From Porphyromonas crevioricanis (GTDB lineage Bacteria; Bacteroidota; Bacteroidia; Bacteroidales; Porphyromonadaceae), in contig NZ_FUXH01000007.1 in the NCBI RefSeq assembly GCF_900167225.1, positions 43,632 to 107,631 on the forward strand: 64,000 nucleotides of DNA, read 5' to 3'. The notes beneath the pieces are model-generated. The model was not told the DNA's origin. It saw only the letters and a program-made list of their open reading frames with translations, and did not search any database. The stretch's first letter is position 1. Every line of letters starts with the position of its first letter. Below, piece after piece: positions 37,840-47,688 of the stretch. The position numbers and the translations under genes were made by a program.

Positions 37840-38820
37840 ATGATAGATATTACGACTACTTATGCAGGGCTGCAACTCAAAAATCCTATCGTAGCAGCCA
37901 GTTCGGGTTTGACAAGCAATATCAACAAGATCAAAGAGCTGGCAGCTCAGGGAGTGGGAGCTATCGTGTTGAAATCTCTCTTTGAGGAACAAATCGAGAT
38001 GCAGGGACAGTCAATGCTGGAGCACACCGACTACCCGGAGGCAGCCGACTATATAGCCCAGTATGTGCGTGGAGAACAGGTGAATCAATACCTCGACTTG
38101 ATCAGTCAAGCCAAGCAAAGTACCGATGTACCGGTAATCGCCAGTATCAACTGCTTCCGGGCGGATGCATGGGCAGACTTTGCAGGTCGCATAGAGCAAG
38201 CAGGAGCAGATGCTATCGAACTGAATGTAATGCGCCTGGAGACAGATCTGTTTGCCAAAGAAAGCTATGAAGACCAGTATGTCGCCATCGTAGCATCCAT
38301 TGTCAAGGCTGTAAAAATCCCTGTGACAGTGAAGCTTTCTCGCACATTAAGCAACATCCCTGCATTGGTAGACAAATTGCGTGCTACCGGAGCCAAAGGA
38401 ATCGTGCTATTTAACCGCTCCTATCGCACCGATGTAGACATAGAGACAGAAAGTCTGTGCTCCGGAAATGTTTTCTCTCAACCAACAGACATCTGCGACA
38501 CTCTCAGATATACAGGCATCTGCTCCGCCCTGATCCCTGGTGTGAGCTTGGCAGCCTCAACCGGAGTACATGGCTGGGAAGAGGTGGTTAAATGTATTTT
38601 GGTAGGCTCTTCGGCAGTGCAGATGTGTTCGGCCCTGTATAAGGGGGGCAGCACTGCTATCAAAGAAGCTATACTTGGCCTGACCACGTGGATGGAGCGC
38701 AAAGGTTATCGCTCCATAGAGGAATTTAGAGGACGCCTGAACGCTGCTGACATCAAATCGGCTACAATGTTTGAGCGTATGCAATTTATGAAGTACTTTT
38801 CGAGACACGAATCCAACTAA
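37840..38820 (+). CDS. Dihydroorotate-dehydrogenase-like flavoprotein lacking the canonical active-site motif
   Basis: Beta/alpha-barrel of the class 1 PyrD family ('MIDITTTYAGLQLKNPIVAASSG' start, 'VPVIASINC', 'IPVTVKLSRTLSNI', 'GIVLFNRSY', 'VPGVSLAASTGVHGWEEVVKCILVGSSAVQMCSALY', cited by segments). FMN phosphate-binding loops near the C-terminus are kept. Where true PyrD has LNxSCPN with the catalytic Cys and substrate Asn, this protein reads 'IELNVMRLETD', so it probably does not oxidise dihydroorotate. I chose ATG 37840 as giving the family N-terminus; ATG 37804 is possible. Actual substrate unknown. Confidence 0.85.
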   Translation: MIDITTTYAGLQLKNPIVAASSGLTSNINKIKELAAQGVGAIVLKSLFEEQIEMQGQSMLEHTDYPEAADYIAQYVRGEQVNQYLDLISQAKQSTDVPVIASINCFRADAWADFAGRIEQAGADAIELNVMRLETDLFAKESYEDQYVAIVASIVKAVKIPVTVKLSRTLSNIPALVDKLRATGAKGIVLFNRSYRTDVDIETESLCSGNVFSQPTDICDTLRYTGICSALIPGVSLAASTGVHGWEEVVKCILVGSSAVQMCSALYKGGSTAIKEAILGLTTWMERKGYRSIEEFRGRLNAADIKSATMFERMQFMKYFSRHESN

Positions 38821-38909
38821 GCAATACGCATCCTGTCAGAGGACTTGTGTCGGGTACATATCGGTCGCAAAACAGGAGCAACACAGAAACAAATAAGGAT
38901 AGAAAAAAC

Positions 38910-39578
38910 ATGAAAAAGACAAGTATTATTGCAGCTCTGGCAGCCACAGCTCTACTGATCAGCGGATGCGGACTCAGCAACGCAATCAAGGGAGGAGCCA
39001 TAGGTACAGGTGCCGGTGCCGCTATTGGAGCCGGTATAGGTAAGGTGGCCGGGAATTCCGGCATGGGTGCCATCATAGGGGCAACCATAGGAGGAGCAGC
39101 CGGTGCTATCATCGGGAACAAGATGGACAAGCAGAAAAAGGAGCTAGAAACTCAACTCCCCGATGCCAAGATAGAAGCAATCAACGATGGCGAAGCTATC
39201 CGAGTAACATTTGACAGCGGTATCCTCTTCCAGACAGGCAAGAGTGACCTGAACGCCGCTTCACGCTCCGCTCTGAGCAAATTTGCGAAAAACATCAACG
39301 AAAATCCAGATACGGATATTGAGATTATAGGTCATACCGACAGTACCGGTAGTGATAGGGTGAACAATCCGCTCTCAGAACGTCGTGCCAAGGCTGTGTA
39401 TAGTTTCCTTAACGCTCAAGGAGTTGCCACCTCTCGTATGCAATACAGTGGCAAGGGTAGCTATGAGCCTATTGCAGACAACAGCACAGTGGAAGGTCGT
39501 CGTCTGAACCGCCGTGTGGAAGTGTACATCCTGCCGAATGCCAAGATGATAAAGGAAGCAAAGCAGGGCTCTCTGTAA
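38910..39578 (+). CDS. OmpA-family outer-membrane lipoprotein with glycine-zipper segment
   Basis: 222 residues. Lipoprotein signal 'KKTSIIAALAATALLISGC' has lipobox ISGC. Residues ~24-66 are a glycine-zipper stretch ('GAIGTGAGAAIGAGIGKVAG', 'GAIIGATIGGAAGAIIGNKM') that likely inserts in the membrane. The C-terminal OmpA domain (~95-215) has 'DSGILFQTGKSDLN', 'DIEIIGHTDSTGSD' and 'NNPLSERRAKAVYSFL', which bind peptidoglycan. This is the YiaD-type envelope tether. The start is at ATG 38910 because the signal peptide begins there; the open frame extends upstream without protein character. A long-stem terminator follows. Confidence 0.92.
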   Translation: MKKTSIIAALAATALLISGCGLSNAIKGGAIGTGAGAAIGAGIGKVAGNSGMGAIIGATIGGAAGAIIGNKMDKQKKELETQLPDAKIEAINDGEAIRVTFDSGILFQTGKSDLNAASRSALSKFAKNINENPDTDIEIIGHTDSTGSDRVNNPLSERRAKAVYSFLNAQGVATSRMQYSGKGSYEPIADNSTVEGRRLNRRVEVYILPNAKMIKEAKQGSL

Positions 39579-39630
39579 GCAAAACTTATCAAGAGTCTCC
39601 GCACCAAACGCAAAGGAGACAACGAAAATT

Positions 39631-39698
39631 AGACAGCGCAAGCGGAGAAGAAGGCCGGTATCCGAGCCCCGTTCTCGCTTGTCGCTGTCTTTGTTTTT
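39631..39698 (+). terminator. Long-stem intrinsic terminator after the OmpA lipoprotein
   Basis: AGACAGCG...CGCTGTCT with inner AAGCG and GAGAA pairing to TTCTCGCTT, followed by TTGTTTTT. The stem has small internal bulges. Confidence 0.75.
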
Positions 39699-39741
39699 CA
39701 CAGTCACATAATATTACCTCAAACTGATTAGCAGCCAACAA

Positions 39742-40716
39742 ATGAAACGAAGAAACCTTTTTCCGGTCTGCGCTCTGGCATTCGCTCTCAGCTCGACATC
39801 TCTCTCCCTTTTGACTTGTTCCGGATCTCGCAGCCGAACGGAGGCACAGGCAGACACAACCCGAAACACTCAGGTAGCTCACGAGCTGGAAACGCTGGCC
39901 TTCCCCTTGCCGGATGTGCCCTCTTATCTAATAGAGCCACATGATCGCGCAAAATATTTGCTGCTACACTATTGGGACAAATGCTCCTTTACCGACACAA
40001 CCGAGCTACAAAAAGGAGGACGTATGGAAGCCAGTTTTGCCAACTTCGCAGCATTGGCAGCCAATATGCCATTAGCAGAAATACAACAGTCTTTGCTGGT
40101 GCCTCTGGAAAAATCGTCAGGAAAAATGCTCAACTTCTTCCTAAAGATGTACGAGAAGTATTACTATTTCTCCAACTCCCCGATGCACAATGAAGAGTTT
40201 TATATCCCCATCCTCGACTGGGCTGAACAATCACCCAAACTCGACTTTGCCTCACAGGAGCGTCTCAAAGCTCGAGCTAAACTTGTCCGCCGCAACAGGG
40301 TGGGATCAAAAGCATTCGACTTCGCTCTTGAAATGGCCGACGGCTCCCAACGTAAGCTCCACTCTTTCGCAGGTGAATACCTATTGCTCATATTCTATTC
40401 TCCGGGTTGCCATACTTGCCAGATGACAATAGAGCAAATCAACAATACACCGGAAATAGGACGCCTACACACCTCCAAACGTGTGCGCTCCCTTTATGTA
40501 TATGCAGAGAACGACAAAGAAGCATGGCTCAACTACCGTTCCCAACTGCCCTCCTATGCCTACAATGGGATGAACACGGATGGGGCGATCCTCTCCCGAG
40601 AGCTGTATGACCTCAAGGCCTCCCCCACCATATATCTGTTGGACAAAGAAAAGAAAGTCCTTCTCAAAGATGTATCCATAGAGACTGTTCTGGATTATCT
40701 AAACTTCCACTTATAA
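39742..40716 (+). CDS. Thioredoxin-fold lipoprotein with N-terminal DUF5106-like domain
   Basis: 324 residues. The N-terminal signal ends 'SLSLLTC', a lipobox. Residues ~55-190 resemble DUF5106 ('[15 protein letters not shown]', '[16 protein letters not shown]'), a Bacteroidota domain usually joined to a thioredoxin fold. Residues ~195-324 are TlpA/thioredoxin-like with redox motif CHTC in '[15 protein letters not shown]' and the cis-Pro loop 'ASPTIYLLD'. It is probably a periplasmic disulfide reductase or isomerase; partner unknown. It ends 10 nt before rmlA. Confidence 0.85.
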   Translation: MKRRNLFPVCALAFALSSTSLSLLTCSGSRSRTEAQADTTRNTQVAHELETLAFPLPDVPSYLIEPHDRAKYLLLHYWDKCSFTDTTELQKGGRMEASFANFAALAANMPLAEIQQSLLVPLEKSSGKMLNFFLKMYEKYYYFSNSPMHNEEFYIPILDWAEQSPKLDFASQERLKARAKLVRRNRVGSKAFDFALEMADGSQRKLHSFAGEYLLLIFYSPGCHTCQMTIEQINNTPEIGRLHTSKRVRSLYVYAENDKEAWLNYRSQLPSYAYNGMNTDGAILSRELYDLKASPTIYLLDKEKKVLLKDVSIETVLDYLNFHL

Positions 40717-40726
40717 ATACACTTCG

Positions 40727-41599
40727 ATGAAAGGCATCGTACTTGCCGGTGGATCCGGCACACGACTCTATCCTCTCACCATCGGCCTGAGCAAACAGCT
40801 ATTGCCAGTTTACGACAAACCTATGATCTACTATCCGATCTCGGTACTTATGTTGGCCGGCATCCGCGAAATTCTGCTCATATCCACCCCACAAGACCTA
40901 CCGCAATATCGCCGTATGCTGGGTGATGGATCGGCTTTCGGCATATCAATTGCCTATGCTGAGCAACCCGAACCACGAGGGCTGGCAGAAGCCTTCATCA
41001 TAGGGCGAGAGTTTGTCGGCAGCGAAGCTGTATGTCTGGTGTTGGGCGACAATATCTTTTATGGACAATCATTCTCCTCTACCCTTCTTTCAGCTGCCGA
41101 CAAAGTGGAGAAAGAGGGTAAGGCTATCATTTTCGGCTATCGAGTCAAGGATCCTAACCGCTACGGAGTGGTAGAGCTGGACAAAAACGGCAAAGCGATC
41201 AGTATCGAAGAAAAGCCCTCCAACCCCAAAAGCGATCTGGCCGTTGTAGGTCTCTACTTCTACCCACCATCTGTGGTAAACATCGCAGCCAATGTACGCC
41301 CCTCGAATAGAGGGGAACTGGAAATCACATCTGTAAACAATGCCTACCTCACCCAAGGAAATCTCTACGTAGAAATGCTGGGGCGCGGATTTGCATGGCT
41401 GGATACTGGCACACACGAGGCTCTGGCTCAAGCCTCTACCTATGTGGAAATTTTACAGAAAAGGCAGGGGTTAATGATAGCCTGTCTCGAAGAAATCGGT
41501 TACAGGCATGGCTGGCTGTCTCGGGAAAAGTTGCAAGAACGGGCGGCTCTCATGCCGGGTAACGATTATGGCCTCTACTTGTACAGCTTGTTGGGTTAA
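40727..41599 (+). CDS. rmlA: Glucose-1-phosphate thymidylyltransferase
   Basis: Makes dTDP-glucose, first step of dTDP-L-rhamnose and related sugars for LPS and glycoproteins. The nucleotidyltransferase signature '[11 protein letters not shown]' (~8-18) and '[15 protein letters not shown]' (~25-39) are intact, as are 'LGDNIFYG' and '[12 protein letters not shown]'. 290 residues is standard. rmlB, rmlC and rmlD are not adjacent here. Confidence 0.96.
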   Translation: MKGIVLAGGSGTRLYPLTIGLSKQLLPVYDKPMIYYPISVLMLAGIREILLISTPQDLPQYRRMLGDGSAFGISIAYAEQPEPRGLAEAFIIGREFVGSEAVCLVLGDNIFYGQSFSSTLLSAADKVEKEGKAIIFGYRVKDPNRYGVVELDKNGKAISIEEKPSNPKSDLAVVGLYFYPPSVVNIAANVRPSNRGELEITSVNNAYLTQGNLYVEMLGRGFAWLDTGTHEALAQASTYVEILQKRQGLMIACLEEIGYRHGWLSREKLQERAALMPGNDYGLYLYSLLG

Positions 41600-41696
41600 G
41601 AAGGAAACCTCCCCGGACACATACTCCACTTGTATGGTGTTTGAGAGGGCTTGTGCAGGAGAAATGTTAGTTGTACCTTCGTGGCTGATTATCGAT

Positions 41697-41721
41697 CTAC
41701 GCCCGTATTAGGCGGGGGTAG
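41697..41721 (+). promoter_or_regulatory. Hairpin in the rpsO leader
   Basis: CTACGCCCG pairs with CGGGGGTAG with one G-G mismatch, about 30 nt before rpsO. A -7-like TACCTTCG lies just upstream near 41676. S15 represses its own mRNA through structured leaders in several phyla, so a feedback site is possible, but the fold does not obviously match a known S15 motif. Confidence 0.4.
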
Positions 41722-41751
41722 TATTTATGTTTAATAAAAAACAATAAGAGA

Positions 41752-42021
41752 ATGTATCTCGACAAAGAAAAGAAGGAAGAGATCTTCGGCAAGTATGGTA
41801 AGGCTACAACCGATACGGGTAGCCCCGAGAGCCAAATCGCACTCTTCACCTATCGTATTCAGCACTTGACCAAGCACTTGCAGGAAAACAAGAAAGACTT
41901 TGCTACAGCCCGTTCGCTCAAGCGTCTCGTAGGCCGTCGTCGTCAGTTGCTGGACTATCTTACTCGCAAAGATATCGAGCGTTACCGTGCTATAATCAAG
42001 GAGTTGGGCATCCGTCGCTAA
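41752..42021 (+). CDS. rpsO: 30S ribosomal protein S15
   Basis: Primary 16S rRNA-binding protein of the small-subunit platform. 89 residues, the universal length. 'DTGSPESQIALFTYRIQHLTKHL' (~24-46) and 'SLKRLVGRRRQLLDYL' (~62-77) are the family signature. Monocistronic, with a leader hairpin and a strong terminator. Confidence 0.99.
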   Translation: MYLDKEKKEEIFGKYGKATTDTGSPESQIALFTYRIQHLTKHLQENKKDFATARSLKRLVGRRRQLLDYLTRKDIERYRAIIKELGIRR

Positions 42022-42082
42022 AAAGACTCGCCTCAAGATCTTGAACAAAGTGCCTCCCAGAGAGGGTCACACTTACGGTTCG

Positions 42083-42120
42083 GAGGGTATTGCAGAATAA
42101 ACCTGCAATACCCTCTTTTT
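42083..42120 (+). terminator. Intrinsic terminator of rpsO; gap to tnaA otherwise empty
   Basis: GAGGGTATTGCAG pairs perfectly with CTGCAATACCCTC, followed by TTTTT. The rest of the 346-bp gap 42022-42367 contains only the tnaA promoter region. Confidence 0.95.
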
Positions 42121-42264
42121 CTTTTGAGAACTCCGGCAATAAAAAGGCAGCCAAAATCAATCGACACTGCCCCTATCAACGTTTCCTCTTCTTCCTCAAA
42201 AGTGTCGATCCCAAAGTCTTAGGTCCAAGCTTGAAGCCTAATTCTTTTTCTTTTGAAATAATCA

Positions 42265-42272
42265 TATATTTG
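42265..42272 (+). promoter_or_regulatory. Candidate -7 box of tnaA
   Basis: TATATTTG matches TAnnTTTG, about 95 bp before the tnaA ATG. The leader that would follow has no TnaC-like peptide gene that I can see. Confidence 0.5.
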
Positions 42273-42310
42273 TGATCGGCTGTCTGTTTTAATCCAAAGG
42301 ATAGCCATAA

Positions 42311-43750
<1,440 letters not shown>

Positions 43751-43810
43751 TCAATTCAGATAGCGATCTCAAAATACTCGCCTGTAACTGAAGGCAGGAT
43801 ACCCTCAAAA

Positions 43811-43856
43811 AAGAAGCCTCCTTGCAGATTAGCTAATCTGCAAGGAGGCTTCTTTT
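43811..43856. terminator. Perfect bidirectional terminator between tnaA and the serpin gene
   Basis: AAGAAGCCTCCTTGCAGATT and its exact reverse complement meet around a short AGCT centre, with T-runs on both strands. It serves both converging genes. Confidence 0.95.
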
Positions 43857-43891
43857 TACTCGACTCTTAAAGTCGTACGATCTATTCACTG

Positions 43892-45247
43892 TCAATCAAT
43901 GCTGTTTACCCGTCCTAAGAACATCAACTTACCACTACCAGCATGGCTGATAGTAAAGAAGAATGGATGGTCTGCCTTGAATTCGACCGGCTCTTCCGGG
44001 GCAGCAGTGTCGGTAAATATCACCGCAGTGGCAGCTGCCGCTTCTACGCCCTTTTCGTCCCATCCAACCATACACTTCTGCAACACCTTACTTACCCGAA
44101 GGTTAGGATTATCCATTATTCCCATGAGGTTACCCGGTTGGGTAATCTTGCTCAAACCCAGTTGTCGTGCTCCTTCCTGATCAGCGTCATTAAGTAACAG
44201 CGTCGATTTGGTGGTAAATTTATATTTGGGCAAGTAGATATCCACCGTCCTCATTATGGCATTCTCTTCCTTTGCAAAGACCTTGATTGGGTCATGCTTG
44301 GCAAAAAACTCAGCCGTCAGTTCTTGTTTTTTGTTTTTGGGGAGGATGATATCAAGGAAGAAACCTTTCTTCTCTGTTGGCAGACGCAATATCTGAGCCT
44401 CGGGCAAATCGGCCAAAGTCTCAGTTCTACATCCTCGAAGCATTTCCACTTCTTGCTTAGCCCCAGTTGCTACCATAAATTCCCCTTTCTTAGTATCTGC
44501 CTTACTGAAAGGCCTGTCCCATGGAGTATTGAAATACAATACATTTGTGAGAATCATAGCCAAATCATCCGAAGCCAAATCCTCTGATAGTAGATTCTTG
44601 ATTTTTCCATAACTCTTACGCTCTATCCACTCGTTTATGTAGCGAATAGCCTCCCCCTTAGATAAGTTGAGAACCGACATGGCAGCATCGAAATACTTAA
44701 GCATCACCGGTGGATAGTCGGCTTTGAGTTTCTGCACCCGTTGCTCATCCACCCAAAGGGCATTAGCCACAAACAAGCGTCTCTCAGAGCTGGTCGTTTC
44801 CAAGTCTTTTGTCAAACGTCTATGATATTCGGAGAGCTGTTGTCTGTCTGCCGAACTCCATCCCATTGCATTTACCAACTCCCCTCGAGCCTCATCGGAA
44901 GCCCCCGCAGCTACCATGGCAATGGCATATTCCCAAGAAAGGGGAGAGAGAATCAAATTTTCATTACGACTCTTCGAAGCCACATAGGCAAACATCTTAT
45001 AGGCAAAACCATTGGCACCCTTCACCAACAACTTGTCGGCCTCTGTAATCGGCTCATTATCCGTATTCTTTATAGATGGAACATCCGCTCCCTTTTCGGG
45101 CAATTCGGGCTGAGAAAGGATTGCCACCCCTCCCTCCGGTATCGGAATTTCCGGCTGGGGTACATCGGCCCCTTTCGGACTATCCTTACCACATCCCACA
45201 AGGAAGAATACGGAAGACAACGCTAGGCAAATCAATTTTGTTTTCAT
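43892..45247 (-). CDS. Lipoprotein serpin (serine protease inhibitor)
   Basis: 451 residues. Lipoprotein signal 'LICLALSSVFFLVGC' is followed by a proline-rich linker (~25-75). The serpin fold runs to the end: 'NLILSPLSWEYAIAMVAAGA', 'NALWVDEQRVQKLKADY', 'LTNVLYFNTPWDRPF', 'VDIYLPKYKFTTKSTLL'. The reactive-centre hinge 'GVEAAAATAVIFTD' is followed by 'ADHPFFFTISHAGSGKLMFLGRV'. An intact alanine-rich hinge predicts an inhibitory serpin. Being a lipoprotein it is probably at the outer membrane, where it could block the cell's own or host proteases. Serpins are uncommon in bacteria, though known in some Bacteroidota. The P1 residue cannot be fixed by eye. Confidence 0.93.
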   Translation of the reverse strand: MKTKLICLALSSVFFLVGCGKDSPKGADVPQPEIPIPEGGVAILSQPELPEKGADVPSIKNTDNEPITEADKLLVKGANGFAYKMFAYVASKSRNENLILSPLSWEYAIAMVAAGASDEARGELVNAMGWSSADRQQLSEYHRRLTKDLETTSSERRLFVANALWVDEQRVQKLKADYPPVMLKYFDAAMSVLNLSKGEAIRYINEWIERKSYGKIKNLLSEDLASDDLAMILTNVLYFNTPWDRPFSKADTKKGEFMVATGAKQEVEMLRGCRTETLADLPEAQILRLPTEKKGFFLDIILPKNKKQELTAEFFAKHDPIKVFAKEENAIMRTVDIYLPKYKFTTKSTLLLNDADQEGARQLGLSKITQPGNLMGIMDNPNLRVSKVLQKCMVGWDEKGVEAAAATAVIFTDTAAPEEPVEFKADHPFFFTISHAGSGKLMFLGRVNSID

Positions 45248-45637
45248 AACTCCTCTGTTTTATTTGTGAAACCTATTTTCAACACTCACTACATTCTCTT
45301 TCGTCTCTCTGTACTCTGCCACACCGCAGAGACTTAGGCCTCAGAAAAAGGCCGATGAGCAAAGGGAACTACCTTGACAAATCCGCTGAAACGAAAGTGA
45401 ACCCTCGTAGACAATCTCCTCTCTCAACTCTTAAATGATCTTAAGTAAGAAATACTGCATAAAAACTTTGCATCATACAGTTTTTGTTGTGCGATCATAG
45501 ATCTTGAGCTCTGACTACACATCCAAATCTCCCAATATCTTCGTGATTGCTACACTAAAAAAACGCCCAAAAAGAATGCGAAAACGGCCTTTTGAGGATC
45601 TGCGCAGCAGTCTCGTCTTACAATGCAGCATTTGTCT

Positions 45638-45645
45638 TAATTTTG
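45638..45645 (+). promoter_or_regulatory. Candidate -7 box of the tsaC operon
   Basis: TAATTTTG matches TAnnTTTG, 68 bp before the start codon. The remainder of the 465-bp gap 45248-45712 must hold the serpin promoter on the other strand; I see no gene, hairpin or repeat in it, and short ORFs lack protein character. Confidence 0.45.
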
Positions 45646-45712
45646 CCGAAGTCCCTGCCCTGAGGGAGGAGACTTGCACAACTTCGCCTCTGAGGTCACT
45701 TAAGAACCTGAA

Positions 45713-46291
45713 ATGAATACTGTTTACGACAAAGACGATTTGCAGACCGCTGTACGCACGCTTCGGGAAGGAGGAGTGATCCTCTACCCTACCGACACCG
45801 TATGGGGAATTGGCTGTGACGCCACCAATTCGGCCGCAGTGCAAAAAGTGTATAAGCTCAAACAAAGATCGGATTCCAAAGCTGTGCTCGTACTGATCGA
45901 CCATGAGGCCAAGCTATCCGGTCTCATGAGAGAGGTACCCGAATTAGCCTACAATATGATAGATCTGGCTGTCAGACCTCTGACGATCATCTATCCAGCG
46001 GCTCGCAATATCGCCCCTGAACTGCTTGCAGAAGACGGCAGTTTAGGAATCCGCATCAGTAAGGAAAACTTCAGTCACGAATTGTGTCGCATGCTCGGCA
46101 GACCTGTTGTTTCTACCTCTGCCAACATCAGTGGCGAGCCCTCCCCGGCTTGCTTTGCTGAAATAAGCCAGAAAATAAAGGAAGGTGTAGACTATATAGT
46201 TCGCTACAGGCAAGACGATAGAAGCAAAGCCTTGCCCTCCCAAATCATCAAATTGGAAGTTGATGGTCAGGTAAAAGTGATTCGAGAATGA
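45713..46291 (+). CDS. tsaC: L-threonylcarbamoyladenylate synthase (TsaC/YrdC/Sua5 family)
   Basis: Makes threonylcarbamoyl-AMP for the t6A37 modification of ANN-decoding tRNAs. 192 residues, the short form without the Sua5 C-terminal domain. Conserved features: 'GGVILYPTDTVWGIGCDA' (~17-34), 'VYKLKQRSDSKAVLVLI' (KxR...S core) and 'PVVSTSANISGEPSP'. It overlaps the sugar-transferase start by 4 nt (ATGA), so translation is coupled. Confidence 0.93.
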   Translation: MNTVYDKDDLQTAVRTLREGGVILYPTDTVWGIGCDATNSAAVQKVYKLKQRSDSKAVLVLIDHEAKLSGLMREVPELAYNMIDLAVRPLTIIYPAARNIAPELLAEDGSLGIRISKENFSHELCRMLGRPVVSTSANISGEPSPACFAEISQKIKEGVDYIVRYRQDDRSKALPSQIIKLEVDGQVKVIRE

Positions 46292-47688
46292 ATGCGGAGT
46301 CATCTTTGAGGAGAAAGTACATCCTAACCGATGTTTTAAGCACAAGCATCGTATACATTGGCTACAATGGCATACGCAACGAGCTGGAACATGGAGTCGG
46401 CCTACTGTCTTGGGACTATCTACTAAGTATCAAATCCATTGCCGTATATCTAGCCTTTGTAGGGTTTTGGATCGGTTTCTTTGCCCTTTCGGGGTACTAC
46501 AATAAGCCTAAGAATAAGAGCCGTTTAGTGGAGTTTTCCTCCTCGATCATCAGCATTTTCTTAGGTTCAGTGATCACTTTCCTACTTTGGGTTGTGGATG
46601 ATATACTCCACAATACGAGTCTTTATTTACCACTCTTTCTCTATCTGACAGGGATGATGCTGGCAATCGTTTATCCTCCCAGACTGATACTGACCACCCT
46701 GTTGATCAGAAAAGATCGGTGGGAAGGAGTCAAGAGTAAGGTCCTACTCATCACTGACCGAGAAGCATTCGACAGAAGCCGAGCCATCTTACAACAGATG
46801 GGAAAAGAGATTATCGAAGAAATGTGCATGGATCTTGGCAATACTGCCGAAGAAAGAGAAAGAGAGCTGGACAGACAGATTGAAGATATCAGTTATGCTA
46901 TATCCGTACACAACCCCGAATCTCTGGTCGTCTCGCTCGAAGGGACTCGTCCAGAACTCATCAGTCTACTACTCTACAAACTTTACCCCTTCAAGTTACC
47001 AATCAAAGTCCCCATACAAAGCTTATTCTTTGCGGGTGCCAAAGTGAAAGTGACGGCTATGACAGGAGAGCCCATGGTGGATATGACTGAGACCAATATG
47101 GCCGAATGGGAGAAAAATGTCAAATGGCTTTTCGACAAAGTATTCTCTCTTTTGCTACTTGCCCTTACATCCCCTCTGCTACTCTATCTGAGTATACGTG
47201 TAAAACTCTCCTCGGAAGGCCCTGTTATCTTCTGTCAGGAACGTATCGGCTTGCATGGCAAACCATTCATGATATACAAGTTCCGATCGATGTATCAGGG
47301 AGCTGAAATGGATGGACCTAAGCTCAGTTCGGACAACGATCATCGTATCACTAAGCTGGGCAAACGATTGAGGAAGTATCGCCTTGACGAATTGCCACAA
47401 TTTTGGAATGTACTCAAAGGCGATATGAGCTTCGTGGGGCCAAGGCCGGAAAGAGCACATTACATACGCCTACTTATCCAACGTGCACCCTACTACTACC
47501 TGCTGCACAATGTTCGTCCGGGAATTACCTCTTGGGGAATGGTGCGCTATGGTTATGCTTCAAATCTGGAAGAAATGCACGAGAGGCTCAAATACGATTG
47601 GCTCTATTATGAGAACATGTCGCTGCAACTGGATCTGGCAGTACTGGTATATACACTGAAAACTCTCATCAAAGGAAGTGGAAAATGA
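46288..47688 (+). CDS. Polyprenyl-phosphate sugar-1-phosphate transferase (WbaP/WcaJ-type)
   Basis: Initiates lipid-linked glycan assembly by moving a sugar phosphate to undecaprenyl phosphate. 466 residues. N-terminal membrane helices (~15-140), a central cytoplasmic region, and from ~275 the bacterial sugar-transferase domain: hydrophobic anchor 'VFSLLLLALTSPLLLYLSI', 'GPVIFCQERIGLHGKPF', 'YKFRSMYQGAEMDGP', then 'RLDELPQFWNVLKGDMSFVGPRPE'. In P. gingivalis a transferase of this type starts LPS glycans that decorate T9SS cargo; this could be its counterpart, but the sugar is not readable from sequence. Coupled to tsaC upstream and clc downstream by 4-nt overlaps. Confidence 0.93.
   Translation: MNAESSLRRKYILTDVLSTSIVYIGYNGIRNELEHGVGLLSWDYLLSIKSIAVYLAFVGFWIGFFALSGYYNKPKNKSRLVEFSSSIISIFLGSVITFLLWVVDDILHNTSLYLPLFLYLTGMMLAIVYPPRLILTTLLIRKDRWEGVKSKVLLITDREAFDRSRAILQQMGKEIIEEMCMDLGNTAEERERELDRQIEDISYAISVHNPESLVVSLEGTRPELISLLLYKLYPFKLPIKVPIQSLFFAGAKVKVTAMTGEPMVDMTETNMAEWEKNVKWLFDKVFSLLLLALTSPLLLYLSIRVKLSSEGPVIFCQERIGLHGKPFMIYKFRSMYQGAEMDGPKLSSDNDHRITKLGKRLRKYRLDELPQFWNVLKGDMSFVGPRPERAHYIRLLIQRAPYYYLLHNVRPGITSWGMVRYGYASNLEEMHERLKYDWLYYENMSLQLDLAVLVYTLKTLIKGSGK

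Noticed and set aside
45504..45716. Small basic ORF directly before tsaC
   Set aside because: It runs through the tsaC promoter (-7 box at 45638) and has no recognisable sequence; probably chance.
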